Positions 19,496 through 29,991 of a stretch of 64,000 nucleotides of DNA are shown piece after piece. Source of the DNA: a virus; IMG/VR virus record IMGVR_UViG_3300035662_000007, positions 1-64,000 of that record; one strand, written 5' to 3'. Within the stretch, counting starts at the first letter, position 1; each line of letters starts with the position of its first letter. Made by a program: the position numbers and the translations under genes. The notes beneath the pieces were generated by a model. It did no database searches, was not told where the DNA came from, and was given only the letters and a program-made list of their open reading frames with translations.

Positions 19496-19508
19496 ATAGT
19501 AGTCCACG

Positions 19509-19536
19509 TACAGGGAGTACATACTCCCTGTATTTT
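19509..19536 (+). terminator. Terminator/attenuator after the tail tube gene
   Basis: TACAGGGAGTA-CA-TACTCCCTGTA followed by TTTTATAA. It would let the tube protein be made in excess of the next genes. Confidence 0.75.
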
Positions 19537-19554
19537 ATAAACCAAAGGTAATAC

Positions 19555-19962
19555 ATGACTCTTTCCCTAAAATCCCTACTAGTACCCTCAAAACAAGTTG
19601 AAGTAGAATATCCCGGAATGCCTGGGTTTTTAATTCAGATTGCATTCTTATCCCGCGAAACACTGCTCAACATTCGTAAAAAGTCTACCAAGACTACATT
19701 CAAGAATCGTCAGCCCAACGAAGAATTTAATGAAGATATTTTCCTACAACTATACGTAGAAAATGCTATTAAAGGCTGGACTGGATTTAAGCTACAATAC
19801 TTAGAACAACTTGCCCCTGTTGATTTAACAGGCCAAGATTTAGAACACGAGCTGAAGTATACTCAAGAAAACGCACTATTCCTAATGAAAAATTCTAGCA
19901 ATTTTGATGCCTTTATTAGTGAACAGGTAAGCGACCTGGGAAACTTTTCCAAGAGCAATTAG
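19555..19962 (+). CDS. Tail assembly chaperone, short form (gpG-like), 135 aa
   Basis: Occupies the place of lambda gpG between tail tube and tape measure. The product (VPSKQVEVEYPGMPGFLIQI near the start) ends shortly after a slippery heptamer at 19938-19944. It binds the tape measure during tail assembly and is not part of the mature virion (family knowledge). The longer frameshift product is listed separately. Confidence 0.85.
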   Translation: MTLSLKSLLVPSKQVEVEYPGMPGFLIQIAFLSRETLLNIRKKSTKTTFKNRQPNEEFNEDIFLQLYVENAIKGWTGFKLQYLEQLAPVDLTGQDLEHELKYTQENALFLMKNSSNFDAFISEQVSDLGNFSKSN

Positions 19963-20324
19963 CTCAAACTGAACGTGATATAAAAAATTATATTCAAAAT
20001 ACTAGTGTAGGTATGACTCAAGATCAGTATTTTGAAATGTGCGAACAATTAGGCACAGAACCTAATCCTGATGAAATTCCAGTAGTTTTTGATGATTTTT
20101 CTTTAGAAGTTCAAGAAGCTTTTGAAATATACAATCTATTAAAAGATGAATGGGATGGTTTTAATGGTTTATATTTAGGAAAAAATTTAGTTGGCATCAC
20201 AGAAATATTTAATATTTCTGGCACAGAATCTGAATATAGATATATTATGGTGCTATTAATCAAAATGATTGATAGAATCCGCATACAAGAAACAAACGCA
20301 AAAAAAGAAAAACCCGCTAAGTAA
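19555..20324 (+). CDS. Tail assembly chaperone frameshift product (gpGT-like), 256 aa
   Basis: A -1 slip at G GGA AAC (codons GGA 19939-19941, AAC 19942-19944) moves ribosomes into the frame that runs open to 20324, i.e. join(19555..19944,19944..20324). The T part (starting LFQEQLAQTERDIKNYI) has no ribosome binding site of its own in front of the only ATG (20013), supporting fusion. As in lambda, a few percent of the product would carry the T domain that contacts the tail tube. Confidence 0.85.
19938..19944 (+). other. Slippery heptamer for programmed -1 frameshift
   Basis: GGGAAAC fits X XXY YYZ in the zero frame of the short chaperone and gives the -1 frame of the T domain. The zero-frame stop follows after 5 more codons. 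No strong downstream stem-loop is obvious by eye. Confidence 0.85.
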
Positions 20325-20344
20325 AAACTTTTGCGGGTTTTTTT
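20311..20344 (+). terminator. Terminator after the chaperone genes
   Basis: AACCCGC pairs with GCGGGTT and is followed by TTTTTT; the stop codon of the T domain lies in its loop. Confidence 0.75.
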
Positions 20345-20363
20345 ACATCCTAAAATTTTTGGG

Positions 20364-20392
20364 TTGACACCACAATGGTTTTGTGTTAAAAT
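20364..20392 (+). promoter_or_regulatory. Promoter for the tape measure/tail tip operon
   Basis: TTGACA, 17-bp spacer, TAAAAT, 34 bp before the ATG at 20426. The end of the spacer and -10 (TTGTGTTAAAAT) resemble the promoter at 34555 (TTGTGTTACAAT). Confidence 0.8.
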
Positions 20393-20425
20393 GGGTATAC
20401 TAAATATTAAAGGCTTGGAGCTACC

Positions 20426-23400
20426 ATGGCTGGTAATACAATTAATTTACAATTAAAATTAAACTCTAATATAAAAGATGAAACTAGGGATGCCAGAGCG
20501 TTTCATAACGAGATAAAGGCAGCTGCAGCGGCATCTCAAAATATTGAGTATGGCCGTGCTCGTGGTGCTATGGGAAGCACTGGAGCTAGTGCTCGTGATT
20601 TTGCTAATCAAGCTCAAGGCTTAGGCGGACTAGTTCGTATATATGCAACTGTAGCTGCTAATAGTTTTGCAGCAATAAGTGCTTTTAATGCACTAAAACA
20701 AGCTGCTGATACTACTACACTTAAACAAGGTTTAGATCAACTAGGAGCAGCTAGTGGTATTGCTCTAGGAGCACTAGCAGATGGATTTGTTAAAGCCACA
20801 GATGGAGCTATTAGTTTTCGTGAAGCTGCACAAGCTGCAGCAAAAGCTACTAGTGCGGGACTAAGTTCGCGGCAATTTTTACAAATTGGTGATGTAGCTA
20901 AAAAAGCCTCACAAGCACTAGGTATTGACTTAAATGATGCGGTAAATAGACTAACTCGTGGTATTACAAAATTAGAGCCTGAATTACTAGATGAATTAGG
21001 TATTTATACTAAAATTGGTCCTGCTGTAGAAGAATATGCTCGTAAAATAGGTAAAGCAGAAGCTAGTTTAACAGATTTTGAACGTCGCCAAGCCTTTGCA
21101 ATTGCAGTCCTAGATGAAGGAAATAAAAAGTTTGGAGAAATTGATATACCAGCTAATCCTTATCAACAACTAGAAGCTAGTATACGAAATCTAACACAAG
21201 CTGGGCTTGAACTAGTAAATAAATTCTTATTACCTATTGCAGATGTATTTGCAAAAAGCTCTACACTACTTACAGTTGCGCTGGGGGCTATTGCTATAAA
21301 ACTTACGCAAATGGCAATACCAGCACTTACTAGCTGGAGAAGTGAATTATTAGAAAGTGCAAAGGTAGCAAAAGACAAGTCTCAACAAATTAATGAAGCA
21401 TTTGGAGAACGATTTGTTGATCGTATTAATGCTAGTTTTAAAGTACCAGAACTAAAACAAAATTTAACTAATGTAGAACAGCAATATCAAAAAAGCCGCG
21501 AACAGCTATTAAATATAGATAAAGACTACGCTGAAAAACGCAGATCTGCAGTATATAAAGCTGCTCGTGATCCTGGTGCTTTAGGCTCCATGAATGATGC
21601 TGCCCTAAGCAAATTGTCTGGCCAAGTACAAAAAGAAATTACTGCACAAAATAAATTAGGTACTGATGCTGCAAAACTACAAGTAATAGCCTTACAAGAA
21701 TACAAACAAGCAATCTTACAGGTATTACAAGCAAGAAAATCTCTTACTATAGCAGAAGCAGGTGCACTAAAACAAGCTGAAGCCGGCCCAAAAACTTTTG
21801 CAGAATGGCAGCGTGAGCAAATTTCTAGAAAGGCAGGTGCTCGTGCAGAACGCTTGGGTATACTTGCTGCAATCGGTGAAAATGTAGAAGTGCTAGGGTT
21901 TACCGAAGCGCTTAAAAAAATGAACGAAGAAATTAAAAAATCCAGAGACATGAATGGTTTGGATAAATTAAGAACTCGTATACAAGGCACATTTACAGCC
22001 GGAATAACTGCTGTTAGCATATTTTTAAGATCAATTGGTACAATTGGTCAAGTAATAGCAGCAGCAGCAGCAGCTTTTGCAGCTTTTGACAGCTATATGA
22101 GTAGAAATACAAAGCAAGTTCAACTTTTCAATGAAGAAATTGAGAAGAATACTAAAGTTGTAGAAAATTCTCAACGAATGCTAAAGCTATATGTTGGTAG
22201 TATTACTACAGATAGTTTATCAGCAGTAAGTACTTCTCTAGGAGAACTAATAGACGGGGTAGATGCACTAACTAAAAAATTACAAGATACTCTAACTAAC
22301 CAAGGTTGGTGGGATAGTTTAAAACAAAGCGTTCTAGGGTTTTTTGGAGAAGGAGTACAAGCTGATTTTGCTACGCAGATTGCTAACAACTGGACTCAAC
22401 AAATTGCAAGTATTCCAGAAAGTGAAGCTAAAGAAGCGGTTAAAGAAAAATTACGAAGTATTTTAAATATAACTGATTTAACTAGTGAAAATATTCGACG
22501 AGCAGTTGCAGGCTCAAAAAGTCCTACACAAATAGTTACTAGTGGGCAAGGAGAAATAGGCTCTGCAGCCGCTGAAGTACGTCGTGCAGGTGGTGCAGCA
22601 AATGCAACTCGTGAATCTATAAATAACTTAACAAAAGCCAGTCAAGAACTACAAAATACTTTTGCAGATACTAGTCCCCTAACCAAATTTGCAGATGCTT
22701 TAATAAAATCTTCTTTTGATATACTAGAAAGTTTAAAAGATATGCGTAGTGGCATAGCTGCGTTTAAAGAAATTTTAGCTAAACCTGCAGCTTTTGCTAT
22801 GCTTGAAATGGGCGATATAAAACAGTTCCAAGATATTGTAAAAGCACAAGAAAATTTACTAAAAGCAGAAAGAGAAAGAGCTACTCTTCAAAATGACTTA
22901 TCAGTATTGCAGCCCCAAATTACAACTGGATTAGCGGCTACTCGCGGAACATTTTTTGGAAGACAACAATTACAGCAAGCAGAACTACTGCCGGGTCAAA
23001 GAAACATAAAAGCTGTAAGTAGGCTTATACTTAAACGTGAAGATATTGAAGAACGTATACGTGAACTAGATACTAAAATTTCTGAAGCTGCTGATAAGGG
23101 TACAGCTACCGCATTTGAAGCAATTAGAAAAGTATTTGTTGATAATATAATAAAAGGTTTTGATCTACTAAATAAAGCCACGGAAATAGCAAAACGACAA
23201 GGAGTTATCCAAGTAGGTCAAGCAATTATTTCGGGTATTAGCGGACCAGGTTCAGCAGCAGTAGCTTCTAGTTTAAAACAAAAAGAACTTGACTTACAGC
23301 TTCAACAAATTAATACTATGAGCAATTTAGCAGATCAACTATTGCTAAATACCTTAGCAGTTGAGCGTGCTACTGCAGCCAGACAAGCAGAAGAATTAGG

Positions 23401-25141
23401 AAGAACAGCAAATAATTTTGGTTTTGAAGTAACTGGTCAAAATGCTTCAGAATATTTAGCAGCTAAAAGATTAGCTAGTGATTTGGGCAGAGTTAGTCAA
23501 ATAGTTGCTGGTGGTGGAAGAATCACTGGCGAACAAGCGACAACTATGGAGCCTGGTGCTGGAAAGTTTGCTTTACAACGAGCTACTAGACAGTCTGGAG
23601 AAGATATTGCCAGACAAGGTATACTAACACAAAAAGAAATTGATAGACTTAATTTAATAGTTGCCTTAGAAAATGAACGTAGAGCTGTCCAAAAAGATAC
23701 AGAAAGATTAACAGCACAAAGAGTTGATAATGCTCAAAAAATTATAGGACTACAAAATTATAGTATTACCCTACTTGCAGAAGAGCAGCTTAAAGCCCAA
23801 CAACAAATTGAACGTCAACGTCAATTTGAAACTCAAAAACAAGCTTTTAATGATGTAAATTTTGAAATAACTAAAGATATAAAAAGAGAAGAAAATTTAA
23901 GAGGTAAAAATTTAATAGAAGAAGCAAATATTGTTAAAGCAATAATACAATATAAAAAAGAACAGCTAAAAGAACTAGGAAGACAACAAGGTATAGAACG
24001 TAATATATTATTTATTCAAGATGCTCAACAACAAATTGCCGCAAAAAGTGCTTTAGAAACGTTTCGTAGAACAAGTGCAGCCGAAAGCAGGTCTAGAGTT
24101 TTATCAAGTGTAGAAAATGAACTACAAACAGAACAACAATTATTAGATATAGCTAATGAACGCGGAAGATTAACTCCAGATCAATATGCACAATCTAAAA
24201 AGTCACTTGACTTAAAAATATTAGATTTAAATACCACGCGACAACAAGAGCAAGTTCAAAATAAATTAGTAGACGCCGAAACAAAATTAAATGATGAAAT
24301 TAGTAAAGCTGTACTAGCAGCCACGGAACAAAACCCAATTACTCCTGAACAATTAGCGCTATGGGCAGAAAGAAGATCAGTAATTGAACAAACAGCTAAT
24401 GATGAACTATTAGCAGATAAAAAAATTGCAGAATCAAAAAGACTTCTTATAACTCTACAATATGATTTAACTGATCGACAAAAAGCCTATACTGATATAT
24501 TTAAAAATAGTTTTAATAGTTTAGCAGATGCAATGGTAAATTGGATGCAAACCGGTAAATTGGCAGGTAAAGAGCTATTTAATAGTTTGATTGCTGACCT
24601 AACTCGTTATGAACTTAAACTACAAATGATGGAAGTGTATAAAGCAGCAAGACCTGGACTTCTTAGTTTGCTTACCCCTAGTTTTAATAATCAACCAGGG
24701 GTTCCTACAACTACACCCGATTTTGAAGGAGCAGGATTTTTTCTTAATCAAGCTAAAGGTGGAGCTTTTGATTTGGGTATTAAAACGTATGCCAAAGGCG
24801 GCATGTTTACTAACTCAATAGTAAATCAACCTACACTATTTAAATTTGCACGTGGAACAGGCCTAATGGGCGAAGCAGGGCCAGAGGCCATAATGCCCCT
24901 AAAGCGTGATAGTCAAGGTAATCTAGGAGTTAGTGGCGGTGGTCAAAAAACTGAAGTAGTTATCAACAATTATAGCAATCAACCAGCAACCACACAAGAA
25001 ACCACAGATAGTCGTGGTAATAGAAAAATAGAAGTAGTAATTGGTGAAATGACTGCTGGCGAGTTTCAAAGAAGCGGCAGCACTTCACAAAGAGCTATGA
25101 GAAGTACTTTTGGGCTTGCGCCTCAGCTAATTAGGAGATAA
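20426..25141 (+). CDS. Tape measure protein, 1571 aa
   Basis: The longest gene of the tail tube block, placed after the frameshifted chaperones. Long helical, Ala/Gln-rich repeats with an N-terminal region typical of the family (AFNALKQAADTTTLKQGLDQ), a hydrophobic stretch near residues 525-550 (IGQVIAAAAAAFAAF) and the hallmark C-terminal GEAGPEAIMPLKRD. It sets tail length; at the usual 0.15 nm per residue the tail would be about 0.23 micrometres. ATG follows GGAG. Confidence 0.95.
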   Translation: MAGNTINLQLKLNSNIKDETRDARAFHNEIKAAAAASQNIEYGRARGAMGSTGASARDFANQAQGLGGLVRIYATVAANSFAAISAFNALKQAADTTTLKQGLDQLGAASGIALGALADGFVKATDGAISFREAAQAAAKATSAGLSSRQFLQIGDVAKKASQALGIDLNDAVNRLTRGITKLEPELLDELGIYTKIGPAVEEYARKIGKAEASLTDFERRQAFAIAVLDEGNKKFGEIDIPANPYQQLEASIRNLTQAGLELVNKFLLPIADVFAKSSTLLTVALGAIAIKLTQMAIPALTSWRSELLESAKVAKDKSQQINEAFGERFVDRINASFKVPELKQNLTNVEQQYQKSREQLLNIDKDYAEKRRSAVYKAARDPGALGSMNDAALSKLSGQVQKEITAQNKLGTDAAKLQVIALQEYKQAILQVLQARKSLTIAEAGALKQAEAGPKTFAEWQREQISRKAGARAERLGILAAIGENVEVLGFTEALKKMNEEIKKSRDMNGLDKLRTRIQGTFTAGITAVSIFLRSIGTIGQVIAAAAAAFAAFDSYMSRNTKQVQLFNEEIEKNTKVVENSQRMLKLYVGSITTDSLSAVSTSLGELIDGVDALTKKLQDTLTNQGWWDSLKQSVLGFFGEGVQADFATQIANNWTQQIASIPESEAKEAVKEKLRSILNITDLTSENIRRAVAGSKSPTQIVTSGQGEIGSAAAEVRRAGGAANATRESINNLTKASQELQNTFADTSPLTKFADALIKSSFDILESLKDMRSGIAAFKEILAKPAAFAMLEMGDIKQFQDIVKAQENLLKAERERATLQNDLSVLQPQITTGLAATRGTFFGRQQLQQAELLPGQRNIKAVSRLILKREDIEERIRELDTKISEAADKGTATAFEAIRKVFVDNIIKGFDLLNKATEIAKRQGVIQVGQAIISGISGPGSAAVASSLKQKELDLQLQQINTMSNLADQLLLNTLAVERATAARQAEELGRTANNFGFEVTGQNASEYLAAKRLASDLGRVSQIVAGGGRITGEQATTMEPGAGKFALQRATRQSGEDIARQGILTQKEIDRLNLIVALENERRAVQKDTERLTAQRVDNAQKIIGLQNYSITLLAEEQLKAQQQIERQRQFETQKQAFNDVNFEITKDIKREENLRGKNLIEEANIVKAIIQYKKEQLKELGRQQGIERNILFIQDAQQQIAAKSALETFRRTSAAESRSRVLSSVENELQTEQQLLDIANERGRLTPDQYAQSKKSLDLKILDLNTTRQQEQVQNKLVDAETKLNDEISKAVLAATEQNPITPEQLALWAERRSVIEQTANDELLADKKIAESKRLLITLQYDLTDRQKAYTDIFKNSFNSLADAMVNWMQTGKLAGKELFNSLIADLTRYELKLQMMEVYKAARPGLLSLLTPSFNNQPGVPTTTPDFEGAGFFLNQAKGGAFDLGIKTYAKGGMFTNSIVNQPTLFKFARGTGLMGEAGPEAIMPLKRDSQGNLGVSGGGQKTEVVINNYSNQPATTQETTDSRGNRKIEVVIGEMTAGEFQRSGSTSQRAMRSTFGLAPQLIRR

Positions 25142-25143
25142 AT

Positions 25144-25509
25144 ATGGCATATACCTATACTTGGCCGGCTTGGTTACCGCAAGTTCCACAAAAAGGCTTT
25201 ACCGAAACTGGTGGCGTAAATATTATTAGAACTCCAACCGACGCTGGTCCTGCTAAACAGCGTCGCAGGGGTAAAAGGCCTAGTACACTAAATCTTACTT
25301 TTATAATGACTACTGCTCAAACTACTCAACTTGAAAGTTTTGTAGATTATACTATTAACGGTACAGCTCGTTTTGGATATCTACACCCTAGAACTAATCA
25401 AATTATAGAAGCCCGAATAGTACCTACTCAAGATGGTCAGTTATACACTTATACCTATCTTGCTCCAGGCTACTGGACAGTTGCACTAACTTTTGAAGTA
25501 TTGCCATGA
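25144..25509 (+). CDS. Minor tail protein, gpM-like, 121 aa
   Basis: First of the tip genes after the tape measure. Starts with YTYTWPAWLPQVPQKGFTET and has the short beta-rich architecture of lambda gpM / distal-tail-like proteins that start the tip complex. It begins 2 nt after the tape measure stop with TAGGAG upstream and overlaps the next gene in an ATGA. Confidence 0.75.
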   Translation: MAYTYTWPAWLPQVPQKGFTETGGVNIIRTPTDAGPAKQRRRGKRPSTLNLTFIMTTAQTTQLESFVDYTINGTARFGYLHPRTNQIIEARIVPTQDGQLYTYTYLAPGYWTVALTFEVLP

Positions 25510-26027
25510 GTAGATTAACAACAATGAGTGCAGGTGCTTTACAAGCAGTATTTGCACAAGAAACAGAAAATGATTTAATATTGTTAGTTACTATATACGA
25601 TCCACTAAATCCAACACAAGTAGTTTTGCGAATTTGTGATGGATTTACAGGACGCATATCAGAAACTGCAGATGAAGTAACTTACGGTGTTCCTAGTAGG
25701 GGGTTTAATTATACGTTCTTACCCGTGGATATTACCCTACCAGACGAAGCTGAAAATTCAGCACCACAATGTTCTATTACATTTTATGATGTAACACAGT
25801 ATGTAATGCCAATTGCTCGTAGTATTAGTGGCAGACCGAAGGTTAAATTAGAACTAGTATTAACTTCTACCCCTGACGTAGTAGAGGCTAGTTTTACCGG
25901 ATTTTATATTACTAGTTTTACTTATAATGCAGATAGAGTTACTGCAACTTTATCTATGGTAAACTATGAACTAGAACCCTTTCCACAATACTCATTTACA
26001 CCAGTATATTTTCCAGGATTATTCTAA
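25506..26027 (+). CDS. Minor tail protein, gpL-like (DUF1833 type), 173 aa
   Basis: Second tip gene; the product ends with the EPFPQYSFTPVYFPGLF motif seen in DUF1833/gpL-like proteins and contains ITLPDEAENSAPQCSITFYD. In lambda the gpL equivalent carries an Fe-S cluster; here only one Cys (in QCSIT) is visible, so such a cluster is not supported. It overlaps both neighbours. Confidence 0.75.
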   Translation: MSRLTTMSAGALQAVFAQETENDLILLVTIYDPLNPTQVVLRICDGFTGRISETADEVTYGVPSRGFNYTFLPVDITLPDEAENSAPQCSITFYDVTQYVMPIARSISGRPKVKLELVLTSTPDVVEASFTGFYITSFTYNADRVTATLSMVNYELEPFPQYSFTPVYFPGLF

Positions 26028-29000
26028 TGTGGGCAAATAAATACATAGGCATACCTTTTAAAAGCAATGGGCGAGACTGGCACGGCGTAGATTGCTGGGG
26101 ACTGGCACGCCTAGTGTATAAGGAAGAATTTGGTATTGAACTACCTAGTTTTACTGAACAGTATTACATAACTGATACACCCAGAATTGAAGAGCTAATA
26201 AATCAGTACAAAGAAGGTTGGGTACCTGTACAGGAACCAAAATGCGGTGACTTAATCTTATTTAGAATTTTTGGAAGTGCTAGTCATGTAGGTATACTAG
26301 TAGATGAAGGCAGATTTATACATAGCCGACATGGCTATGATGTAGCTATTGCTGAGTTAAATAGTACTCGCTGGCAACACAGAGTATTAGGGTACTTTAG
26401 ATATGATTCAAATATTGCAGAAAAATTAAATGAACTACCCCCTGTACTAGAAACTAAAGTATTAACCGTTAGTGTTAATACACTAGATGAAGCATATGCC
26501 GATTTATCTAAACAGTTTGATATTGCCAATACCAATTCTGTTGTTTTATTATTAAATAATCATATAATACCAAAAGAATATTGGCCAATTACAAAATTAC
26601 AGCCAAACGATATAGTTAGTTATAGACAAGTTGCCGGGGATGACGGTATGGTTCGTATGGCATTAGTTTTTGCCGTAGTTATAGCAGCACCATACCTAGC
26701 AAATTTTGCTGCAGGTGGTAGTATTGGTATTGCTGCAGGTGCTTCAGGTGCAGCAATTACTGGGGCAACTGCAGCTTTAGCTACAGCTGCAGTAAGTACT
26801 GTAGGTATGTTATTAGTAAATGCTATATTTCCTGTAAGACCACCCGCTGGTCCACAGGACCCAGGATCTACAGAAGCTCAACTAATGATAAATGGAGTAG
26901 CAAATAGAGCAACACCATATGAAGCTATACCCGTTGTCTTAGGCACTGTAAGAATTACTCCTCCATTAGCTGCTGAGAATTATATTACTTATCCTGAAGA
27001 GCGTAATTCTTATTTAACCACCGCAGTAGTGTGGGGATTTGGTCCACTTCAAATTACTAATCAAAAAATTGGCGATGTTGATATTAATAATTATATTATA
27101 CAACAAGGAGCCACTTTAAATGGTTATGATGATACTTTTGCAGGAATAGCTTTATTTAATAGTATTTATGCAAGAGATGTTGAGCAAGATACAGTAAATG
27201 TTTTATTAGTATGTGACGGCCCCGCAGAGCCTACAGTAACTGGCGGTGAAATTATAGGGTATCACCAACAGGACTTTTATGATACAGAAACTGGAAATTT
27301 TTGGAGTTATAATGACTATGAACGTCCTATACTAAGCCCAACTACTACAGTATTTGGAACACCTGGTCCTTGGGTTTCTGCAAGTTCTACTCAAACTGCT
27401 ACAGAACTTACCCTTGCTTTTCATATGCCACAAGGTATGAGAAAGATTTTAACCACTAATGGAACTACGTCTAGCCATTCAGTGTATATAGAAACACAGT
27501 ATAAGCACGATCCAAACAGTAATGTATGGATTCCTTGGGAAAAATTTACAATATCAGGTGATAAAAAAGATGCTTATACAATTACTAGAACCAAAACTTT
27601 TTCTACATCGCAATTAATTCAAGTACAAGTACGTAGAATAAGTGGAGATAATGTTGATGACGATCCAAATTATCGTTACATGCATGATGTAGTATTTTTA
27701 AGCGCAACTTATACTAGTAATAGATTTCCAATGAAACTCCCCAAGGATTGCACTTTAGCTAAAAGTGCATACAGTATAAAAGCGGAAGGACAGCTAAGCA
27801 ATCAATTAGAAGGTATAAATGCACTAGTATCTAGTAGATGCAAACCTCTTGGTACATTAGATGGTAATGGCAATATAACAATTAATTCAACTCCAGGTAC
27901 AACCTTTACCGAAGTAACCAATAATCCTGCTAGTTTATTTTTTCATGTATTAACTCACCCTGCAAATCCTCAAAGAATACTAGATACCGAAATTGCTGAA
28001 AAAATAAATATACCACAATTACAATATTGGTATAATTATTGTAATACTTCGCGAACAATAACTTATACTAGACCAAATTCAACACAAGTAACTAAAACTT
28101 ATAAGTATACATATAATGCTGTAGTAGGTAACCAGCGAAGTATACTAGACGTTTTACGCGATATTTGTGCAGCAGGCAGAGCTAGTCCGGCACTAATTGA
28201 CGGTAAGTGGACAGTTGTAATAGATGAACCTAAAACTACTATTGTTCAACATTTTACTACACATAATAGTTGGGGATTCGAAGGTGTACGTGGGCTGGCA
28301 AAAGAACCAGATGGATTAAAAGTAAGTTTTTATGATGAAGAACAAAATTATCAACAAGTAGAAACAATTGTTTATAATAGCGACAAAACCGAACAAAATG
28401 CAGAACTTTTTGAAAGTATTACATTACCTGGTATAACCAATGAAGCCATAGTAGTAGATCATGCTAAATGGCACTTTGCACAAGCTAAACTACGCAGAGA
28501 AGTTTATAGTTTAAATGCAGATTTAGAATACTTAGTATGTAACAGAGGGGATAGAGTAAAAGTTACTCATGATGTGCCTGCTTGGGGCTTAGCTTCAGGC
28601 AGAGTAAAAAACTTTTATATTACAAATACTAGTTATACTCTTGTAGAATTAACAGAAAACGTACCCATAAGTAATGGCAAAATATATACAATTAGATTTA
28701 GAGGAAAAACAGGACAAAGTACAACATCTCAAGTAAAAACTACTTTTGTATTTACAGGTTTTACCAGACAAAATAATGTATTAACTATAAACTTAAGCCC
28801 TACTATAACTGGTGGAACAATACCTTTTGATGAAACAAATATTATTAGTATTAGTTCTCAAAACTATCCAGCCATTGCAGCTACTAATATACCTGTAACC
28901 ATTAATAGAACAAATAATACTATTAGTTATCCAAATGTAGGAATTGATGAAACAGTTACTAATGCTATAGGAATCATAACTCTACAATCCGGAATGTATA

Positions 29001-29983
29001 GATTTGTACATTTGTTAAATCCTATAAGTACTGAGACCCCCGGAATGCCTGGCATAAGAAATTCAACATTGCTAGACTACGATAATTTATTTATGTTTGG
29101 TGAACTAAATAAAGAAAGTCAAGATTTACTTGTAATTAGTATAGAGCCTAGCACAAATAAAACTGCTAAACTTACCCTAATGGACTACGGAGTTACAGAT
29201 TCTTATAATATTTTTACAGACTACAAAAATTTAACCTCTAGTATTATATTTGAAACTCAAATAACCTTACCTCCAGCAAGATTAATAAATAGTTTTACCA
29301 ATAATCAAACTCCTATAGTAACTCAAATTTATAGCGATGAACGAGCAGTAGATATAATATCTCCTGGAGTTAATAAGTATAATATAAAAATATCTTATGC
29401 AACAGTTGATGATATTCCGGTAACTACAAAATTTGTTCAGTGTGAATATAAATACGCAACAGTTGCAGATATAGATAATAGTAATACTAAAGTAATTAAT
29501 TCTGAATTTACTTCTGGAACTATTACTATAAGCGATGTAATAGCTGGAGAAAGTTATAAATATAGATTAAGATATTTAACTAGTGATACTATAGTAGGGC
29601 CTTGGACCGCTTGGGCTACTCATCAAGTAGCTGGTTTAACAATAAACCGTGCTTTAGTTTCTAGTATATCAGTAAAACGCTTGGGCAAAGTCCTTAGAGT
29701 AACTACTGTAGTAGGAATTTTACCAAATGATTTTAAATACTTTAAAATTAAAATATTTAAAAATACTGGAACTGGAGACTTTTGGTCTACTACGGATGCT
29801 AGTATAATAACTCTAAATACTTCTGCAACCTATGTTGATGTAAATCTACTGGATTTTGCAAGTCCAAGAATTAGTGCTTCAGGAATTAAATATAGAATTG
29901 CATGCAGAATGGTCGATGCCGCAGGAAATGAAAGTTTGGTAAGCGCATTAACTGATATTACATTAACAACAATATCACCTTAG
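26027..29983 (+). CDS. Fused NlpC/P60 peptidase - tail tip protein J, 1318 aa
   Basis: Residues 1-125 form an NlpC/P60 cysteine peptidase (C23 in VDCWGL, H87 in SASHVGIL) as in lambda gpK. Residues 145-200 are a ubiquitin-like/gpI-type domain (VSVNTLDEAYADLSKQFDIA), followed by a hydrophobic hairpin (213-270) and AQLMINGVANRATPYEAIPV, the start of a gpJ-type central tip protein with phage-tail beta domains up to 1318. Lambda encodes these as three proteins. It would open the peptidoglycan and bind the receptor. Confidence 0.88.
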   Translation: MWANKYIGIPFKSNGRDWHGVDCWGLARLVYKEEFGIELPSFTEQYYITDTPRIEELINQYKEGWVPVQEPKCGDLILFRIFGSASHVGILVDEGRFIHSRHGYDVAIAELNSTRWQHRVLGYFRYDSNIAEKLNELPPVLETKVLTVSVNTLDEAYADLSKQFDIANTNSVVLLLNNHIIPKEYWPITKLQPNDIVSYRQVAGDDGMVRMALVFAVVIAAPYLANFAAGGSIGIAAGASGAAITGATAALATAAVSTVGMLLVNAIFPVRPPAGPQDPGSTEAQLMINGVANRATPYEAIPVVLGTVRITPPLAAENYITYPEERNSYLTTAVVWGFGPLQITNQKIGDVDINNYIIQQGATLNGYDDTFAGIALFNSIYARDVEQDTVNVLLVCDGPAEPTVTGGEIIGYHQQDFYDTETGNFWSYNDYERPILSPTTTVFGTPGPWVSASSTQTATELTLAFHMPQGMRKILTTNGTTSSHSVYIETQYKHDPNSNVWIPWEKFTISGDKKDAYTITRTKTFSTSQLIQVQVRRISGDNVDDDPNYRYMHDVVFLSATYTSNRFPMKLPKDCTLAKSAYSIKAEGQLSNQLEGINALVSSRCKPLGTLDGNGNITINSTPGTTFTEVTNNPASLFFHVLTHPANPQRILDTEIAEKINIPQLQYWYNYCNTSRTITYTRPNSTQVTKTYKYTYNAVVGNQRSILDVLRDICAAGRASPALIDGKWTVVIDEPKTTIVQHFTTHNSWGFEGVRGLAKEPDGLKVSFYDEEQNYQQVETIVYNSDKTEQNAELFESITLPGITNEAIVVDHAKWHFAQAKLRREVYSLNADLEYLVCNRGDRVKVTHDVPAWGLASGRVKNFYITNTSYTLVELTENVPISNGKIYTIRFRGKTGQSTTSQVKTTFVFTGFTRQNNVLTINLSPTITGGTIPFDETNIISISSQNYPAIAATNIPVTINRTNNTISYPNVGIDETVTNAIGIITLQSGMYRFVHLLNPISTETPGMPGIRNSTLLDYDNLFMFGELNKESQDLLVISIEPSTNKTAKLTLMDYGVTDSYNIFTDYKNLTSSIIFETQITLPPARLINSFTNNQTPIVTQIYSDERAVDIISPGVNKYNIKISYATVDDIPVTTKFVQCEYKYATVADIDNSNTKVINSEFTSGTITISDVIAGESYKYRLRYLTSDTIVGPWTAWATHQVAGLTINRALVSSISVKRLGKVLRVTTVVGILPNDFKYFKIKIFKNTGTGDFWSTTDASIITLNTSATYVDVNLLDFASPRISASGIKYRIACRMVDAAGNESLVSALTDITLTTISP

Positions 29984-29991
29984 GTGTATAC

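Noticed and set aside
20013-20324. Independent gene starting at the ATG 20013
   Set aside because: No ribosome binding site; the open frame extends upstream exactly to the slippery heptamer, so it is the frameshift domain.
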